DNA of 64,000 nt from Sphingomonas oryzagri (GTDB taxonomy: Bacteria; Pseudomonadota; Alphaproteobacteria; Sphingomonadales; Sphingomonadaceae), in NCBI RefSeq assembly GCF_029906645.1, contig NZ_JARYGZ010000003.1, positions 1 through 64,000 on the forward strand, in the 5' to 3' direction. The position numbers and the translations under genes were made by a program. Numbering within the stretch: the first letter of the stretch is position 1; every line of letters begins with the position of its first letter. Below are positions 60,246 through 64,000 of this stretch, one piece after another. Under the pieces are notes generated by a model. It ran no database searches. It was not told where the DNA came from and saw only the letters and a list, made by a program, of their open reading frames with translations.

Positions 60246-61400
60246 TTGTTCGACAGTTTCACGCTCCGCGCGCTGCCGCCAGAGGACGAGGCGCTCCGTG
60301 AGCCGTTGCGGGCATTGATCGCCGAGCGTGTCGCGGCGCAACCGATCGATCGACGGGCGCGATCGTGGATGGGCTTCGATGCCGATCTCAGCCGCGCGCT
60401 GGGTGCCGCCGGCTATCTCGGCCTGACCCTGCCGAAACGCTACGGCGGGCAGGAGCGCGGCGCCTATGCGCGCTTCGTCGTCTCCGAGGAATTGCTGAGC
60501 GTTGGCGCGCCGGTTGCCGCGCACTGGATCGCCGATCGCCAGTCCGCACAGCTCATCCTTCATTTCGGGACGGAGGCGCAGCGGCAGGACTATCTGCCGC
60601 GCATCTGCCGGGGTGAGATCTATTTCTGCATCGGCATGAGCGAGCCGGGATCCGGATCGGACCTCGCCAGCGTGCGCACCCGCGCGGAGCCAGTGGAGGG
60701 CGGCGGCTGGCGGCTCAACGGCCAGAAGATCTGGACCACATTCGCCCACCACGACGATTACATGATCGCGCTGGTCCGCACCTCGGGTATTAGTGCCGAC
60801 CGGCATCAGGGCCTGTCCCAGCTGATCATCGATCTGAAGACGCCCGGCGTCACCGTGCGCCCGATCGTCGACCTGACCGGCGACGCGCATTTCACTGAGG
60901 TCTTCTTCGAGGACGTCCACTTGCCGCCCGACGCGCTGATCGGCGAGGAGGGGGCGGGCTGGGCGCAGGTCACCGCCGAACTCGCCTTCGAGCGCAGCGG
61001 GCCGGAGCGTATCTATTCGAGCATCGTGCTGCTCGATGCATGGATCGCGCATATCCGCGCGCATCGGCCTGACGATGAGGCCAGCCTTGCGCTCGCCGGA
61101 CGGCTGACCGCCGAGCTGGCGGTGCTGCGCGCCATGTCGCTGGCGGTCACCGCACGGCTGGCGGAGGGAGAGTCGCCGGTGATCGAGGCGTCGCTGGTCA
61201 AGGACATAGGCACCGGCTTCGAACAATCGATTCCCGCGCTGATCGCGGACGATCTCGGCCGCCATCCGGATCAGCCGGTCGCGCCCGAGCTGGTCCGTGC
61301 GCTGGCTTTCGCCACGCAGATCGCGCCGAGCTATTCGCTGCGCGGCGGTACGCGGGAAATCCTGAGGGGCATCATCGCCCGTGGTCTGGGGCTGCGCTGA
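60246..61400 (+). CDS. Acyl-CoA dehydrogenase (large partner)
   Basis: The 384-residue flavoprotein has the family motifs [37 protein letters not shown] and [22 protein letters not shown]. It starts at a TTG (60246) preceded by GGAGG eight bases upstream; no ATG fits. It overlaps the next dehydrogenase gene by one base. Such paired genes often encode unlike subunits of a heteromeric enzyme for branched or ring-bearing acyl-CoAs. The substrate is unknown. Confidence 0.9.
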   Translation: MFDSFTLRALPPEDEALREPLRALIAERVAAQPIDRRARSWMGFDADLSRALGAAGYLGLTLPKRYGGQERGAYARFVVSEELLSVGAPVAAHWIADRQSAQLILHFGTEAQRQDYLPRICRGEIYFCIGMSEPGSGSDLASVRTRAEPVEGGGWRLNGQKIWTTFAHHDDYMIALVRTSGISADRHQGLSQLIIDLKTPGVTVRPIVDLTGDAHFTEVFFEDVHLPPDALIGEEGAGWAQVTAELAFERSGPERIYSSIVLLDAWIAHIRAHRPDDEASLALAGRLTAELAVLRAMSLAVTARLAEGESPVIEASLVKDIGTGFEQSIPALIADDLGRHPDQPVAPELVRALAFATQIAPSYSLRGGTREILRGIIARGLGLR

Positions 61401-62368
61401 TGGACGACGCCGAATTCCTCGATCCGTTCGCACGACTGCTCGACGGCGTTTCGTCGCCCGCTCAGGTGCGTGCCGCGCAAGGCGGGGCGGGGATCTCCGC
61501 CTTGTGGAGTGCGATTTCCGAAAGCGGCTTCCTCGACGCATTGGTGCCGGAAGAGGCGGGAGGTGTCGGCTTGACCCTCCGCGCGGTCGGGTCGCTCGTC
61601 GAGGGGCTGGGCGCTCGCGCGACGCCCGCTCCCGTCGCGGAGACGATGGTCGCCCGCGCGCTGCTCGCCGAAGCCGGCGTCGCGACCCCCGCAGGGCCGA
61701 TCGTGCTCGCGACCGGGTCGGCGTCGCGCGTGCCGCTGGCGATGGTCGCGGAACATGTGCTGCTCGATACGGGACGCGCGCTGCTCCTGTGCCGGCTGGA
61801 TGAGGGCAACCGGCGATCGGCGGGCGTGCCGGGCAGCCTTGCCGCCGATCTGGCCGTCAGCGGGTGGCAGACGATCGAACGCCCTGCCGACGGCCTTCGC
61901 CCGATCGCGGCGGTGCTGCGGGCCGCGCAGATCGCCGGAGCCGCCTCCCGCCTGCTCGACATGACCGTCGCCTATGCCAACGAACGCAGCCAGTTCGGCA
62001 AGCCGATCGGCAAGCAGCAGGCGATCCAGCAGCAACTCTCCGTCATGGCCGAGAAGATGGTGATGGCGCGCATGGCGGCGCGGATCGGGACGGGCTACGC
62101 GCTGCTTCCCACGCCCGCCGCTGCCGCGACCGCCAAGAGCGTCGCCAGCGCCGCCGCCGTGGACATCGCTGCGATCGCGCACGCCGTGCATGGTGCGATC
62201 GGCATCAGCGAGGAGCATGACCTCCAGCTCTTCACCCGCAGCCTGCACGAATGGCGCGCGGCGGACGGATCGGAGAGTTATTGGTCTGCCATCCTTGGCC
62301 GTGCGCGACTGGCCGACGAGGCCTCGACGAGCGCCGATTTCATCCGCACGCTGTCCTCGCCCGCCTGA
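61400..62368 (+). CDS. Acyl-CoA dehydrogenase (small partner)
   Basis: The 322-residue protein is shorter than a typical acyl-CoA dehydrogenase (about 380) but keeps the N-terminal helical part (GFLDALVPEEAGGVGL) and the C-terminal FAD-contacting part (YANERSQFGKPIGKQQAIQ, HAVHGAIGISEEHDLQLF). The beta-domain is reduced. This fits the second subunit of a heteromeric dehydrogenase with the preceding gene, whose stop it overlaps. Confidence 0.88.
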   Translation: MDDAEFLDPFARLLDGVSSPAQVRAAQGGAGISALWSAISESGFLDALVPEEAGGVGLTLRAVGSLVEGLGARATPAPVAETMVARALLAEAGVATPAGPIVLATGSASRVPLAMVAEHVLLDTGRALLLCRLDEGNRRSAGVPGSLAADLAVSGWQTIERPADGLRPIAAVLRAAQIAGAASRLLDMTVAYANERSQFGKPIGKQQAIQQQLSVMAEKMVMARMAARIGTGYALLPTPAAAATAKSVASAAAVDIAAIAHAVHGAIGISEEHDLQLFTRSLHEWRAADGSESYWSAILGRARLADEASTSADFIRTLSSPA

Positions 62369-62392
62369 TCCGCTTTCCCGAAAGGACCGACC

Positions 62393-63193
62393 ATGACCGA
62401 CCTCATCCTCGTCGAGCAGACGGAGGCGATCCGTACGATCACGCTCAACGCGCCCGAGCGGCGCAACCCGATCTCGGACATAGCGATGGTCGATGCGCTG
62501 TGCGACGCGATGAAGGCGGCCGATACCGATCCCGTCGTGCGTGTCGTGGTGCTGACCGGCGCAGGGAGTGCCTTCTCCTCCGGCGGGGACGTCAAGAAGA
62601 TGGCGCCGGGGCAGGGCCTGCGCGACGCTCTGCCGGTCCGCACGCGGAGCAATTACCGCGAGGGCATCCAGCGCTTGCCGATCCTGTTCCAGTCGCTCGA
62701 CGTGCCGGTGGTCGCGGCGGTCAACGGCCCGGCGATCGGCGCGGGCTGCGACCTCGCCTGCATGTGTGATGTCCGCATCGCGGGCGAGAGCGCGAAATTC
62801 GCCGAGAGCTTCGTCAAGGTCGGCCTGATCCCCGGCGATGGCGGCGCCTGGCTGCTGCCGCGCATCGTCGGCTTCTCGAAAGCCTGCGAGCTGGCGCTGA
62901 CCGGCGATGTGATCGACGCGGCCGAGGCGCTGGCCTGCGGCCTCGTCTCGCGCGTGGTGCCCGATGCGGATCTGCTGCCGACCGCCCGCGCGATGGCGGA
63001 ACGGATCGCCGCGAACCCGCCGCACGCCGTGCGCCTCACCAAGCGGCTGCTGCGCGAGGGGCAGACGGCGTCGCTGACGGGGCTGCTGGAATTGTCCGCC
63101 GCGCTGCAGGCGCTGGTCCATGCGACCGGCGATCATGACGAGGCGGTACGCGCCTTCACCGAGCGGCGCACGCCGGTGTTCAAGGGCGCTTGA
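62393..63193 (+). CDS. Enoyl-CoA hydratase/isomerase (crotonase) family protein
   Basis: The 266-residue protein has the crotonase fold: oxyanion segment SAFSSGGDVKKM, the second oxyanion part PAIGAGCDLACMCDVRIA and GLIPGDGGAWLLPR. Where a catalytic Glu is usual just before that segment the residue appears to be non-acidic (SFVKVG), so it may be an isomerase or other crotonase reaction. It follows the dehydrogenase pair by 24 bases with a GAAAGGA site and completes a beta-oxidation-like operon. Confidence 0.87.
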   Translation: MTDLILVEQTEAIRTITLNAPERRNPISDIAMVDALCDAMKAADTDPVVRVVVLTGAGSAFSSGGDVKKMAPGQGLRDALPVRTRSNYREGIQRLPILFQSLDVPVVAAVNGPAIGAGCDLACMCDVRIAGESAKFAESFVKVGLIPGDGGAWLLPRIVGFSKACELALTGDVIDAAEALACGLVSRVVPDADLLPTARAMAERIAANPPHAVRLTKRLLREGQTASLTGLLELSAALQALVHATGDHDEAVRAFTERRTPVFKGA

Positions 63194-63796
63194 TCGGCCG
63201 GGGCGGTGTGCAATCCGCCGATGGTGACCCCAACGGTCACTCAGTAATCGCAGCAAGGTATTGGTTTAACGCCGGACTTTCTCTCCGGCAGCATTCCCAT
63301 ACCATCACAAATACCAGCCGTCTATTGGGATCGACTGGGCTGACACGGTGCTTCTTGAAGCCCATGGCAGGCCATCGCGGTGGGGATGGATGTCGGTATT
63401 GTCGCTTGCGGTTGTCGTGCAGGCGAGTGGGCGACACCAAGCCGTCAGGCAGCAACGCGCTCATTCCCAGCCGTTTCCAGGCCCGAGAGCCTTTCCTGTT
63501 TCCCGTCGGTCTGCTTCCAAGCGCGATCCACATCGTGGTCGGGGTTGGAAGGGCACCAATTGCAGCTTTGCCATCGGGCAAGTTTCGGGTGACGATGATC
63601 GCATTGCTGGTCTTCCGGTCTGGCGAATTGACCGGGCGAACCATTCCCGTCCTATAAGGCGGCCGCCAGCCGAACGCCATCAATCGAGCCGAGCGCGTGG
63701 CGACGAGAGGTTGTCGTATGCTTTTCACCGTTGACTTCGACAACCGCCGCTCGGTGTCCAATCTCTCGATTGACTCCAGAACGTCGCGGTCGTGGC
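63194..63796. other. About 600 bases without a supported gene
   Basis: Base and codon use here differ from the flanking genes, with more AT-rich patches (TTAACGCC, ACCATCACAAATACC). Open frames on both strands overlap without ribosome sites or domains. A 6-bp hairpin (GCCGGA with TCCGGC near 63272) lies about 80 bases after the crotonase stop and may terminate it. The rest could be a decayed gene or element fragment. Confidence 0.45.
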
Positions 63797-64000
63797 TCAG
63801 TCGGCCAGGCCTTCCTTGTGGATGAGCGCCACGCCATGCCCGTTCGGGTTAGGGTGCGGCTCATAGGGGATGCCGAAGATCGTGCCGCGACCAAGCACCT
63901 GACGCGCGTCCGCGTCGGCCTCGAGAATGGCCAGCTTCTCCGGCATGACCCTGATCAGCAGCGGTTCGCGACCCTCCGCTCGCGACCGGTCGATCAAATC
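63797..64000 (-). CDS. C-terminal part of an unknown protein, cut by the window edge
   Basis: A minus-strand frame open to the edge reads RVMPEKLAILEADADARQVL and FGIPYEPHPNPNGHGVALIH before its stop at 63797. It looks coding (balanced composition, no internal stops), but the start lies beyond the window. No family recognised. Confidence 0.6.
   Translation of the reverse strand, partial: DLIDRSRAEGREPLLIRVMPEKLAILEADADARQVLGRGTIFGIPYEPHPNPNGHGVALIHKEGLAD

Noticed and set aside
60108-61541. Minus-strand frame over the first acyl-CoA dehydrogenase
   Set aside because: Shadow frame; the plus strand has complete dehydrogenase motifs.
63237-63761. 174-codon minus-strand frame as a gene
   Set aside because: Has no ribosome site or recognisable domain, and competes with equally open frames on the other strand.

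Overview
The window is GC-rich, densely coded chromosomal DNA that looks like a sphingomonad-type alphaproteobacterium (Sphingomonas or a close relative). The evidence is the gene families seen: long-form NAD-glutamate dehydrogenase, FixLJ/FnrN with cytochrome bd, an STN-type TonB receptor with a FecI/FecR pair, a DUF692 copper-peptide operon and glutathione-dependent formaldehyde oxidation. The genus is inferred from family content, not from a database search.

Layout. 84-201: initiator tRNA and its terminator. 504-2626: VOC protein, HxlR regulator and divergent NmrA-like reductase around a palindromic operator. 2813-9970: dicarboxylate uptake (dctA, secreted esterase and porin in one direction; dctB-dctD sensor and regulator in the other). 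9974-25769: a low-oxygen block with FixL/FixJ, universal stress protein, cydDC, cydABX (including a 38-residue CydX), an FnrN-like regulator, OmpW, a hemerythrin-like protein, HemN, truncated globin, a fatty acid hydroxylase and a UbiH-like monooxygenase. Two perfect and one imperfect FNR/FixK-type palindromes lie in its divergent promoters.

26175-38304: a FecI-FecR-TonB receptor set beside a compact nonribosomal peptide operon: stand-alone A-PCP, cytochrome P450, C-A-PCP-TE and a phosphopantetheinyl transferase. My reading of the A-domain pockets gives a leucine code for the first module and a glycine-like code for the second; the thioesterase has Cys in place of the usual Ser. 38533-42447: a bufferin-type RiPP operon (bufA-bufB-bufC plus a secreted HExxH protein) diverging from a DUF1223 gene, with matching ECF-type promoters on both sides.

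42536-49952: a decayed prophage of about 7.4 kb in the 3' end of tRNA-Thr(CGU). It has 54-bp att repeats, paired 24-bp internal repeats that may be integrase arm sites, an integrase, a complete-looking lysis cassette (endolysin, holin, nested spanins) and at least two deletion scars. 50121-64000 is core metabolism: a PAS protein, NAD-glutamate dehydrogenase, a semialdehyde dehydrogenase, the formaldehyde operon, an acyl-CoA dehydrogenase pair with a crotonase, then about 600 bases without a supported gene and a gene cut by the window edge.

The three most interesting systems are the two-module P450 peptide pathway with its own receptor and sigma factor, the ECF-controlled copper-peptide operon with an added metallopeptidase, and the prophage relic that kept its lysis cassette.
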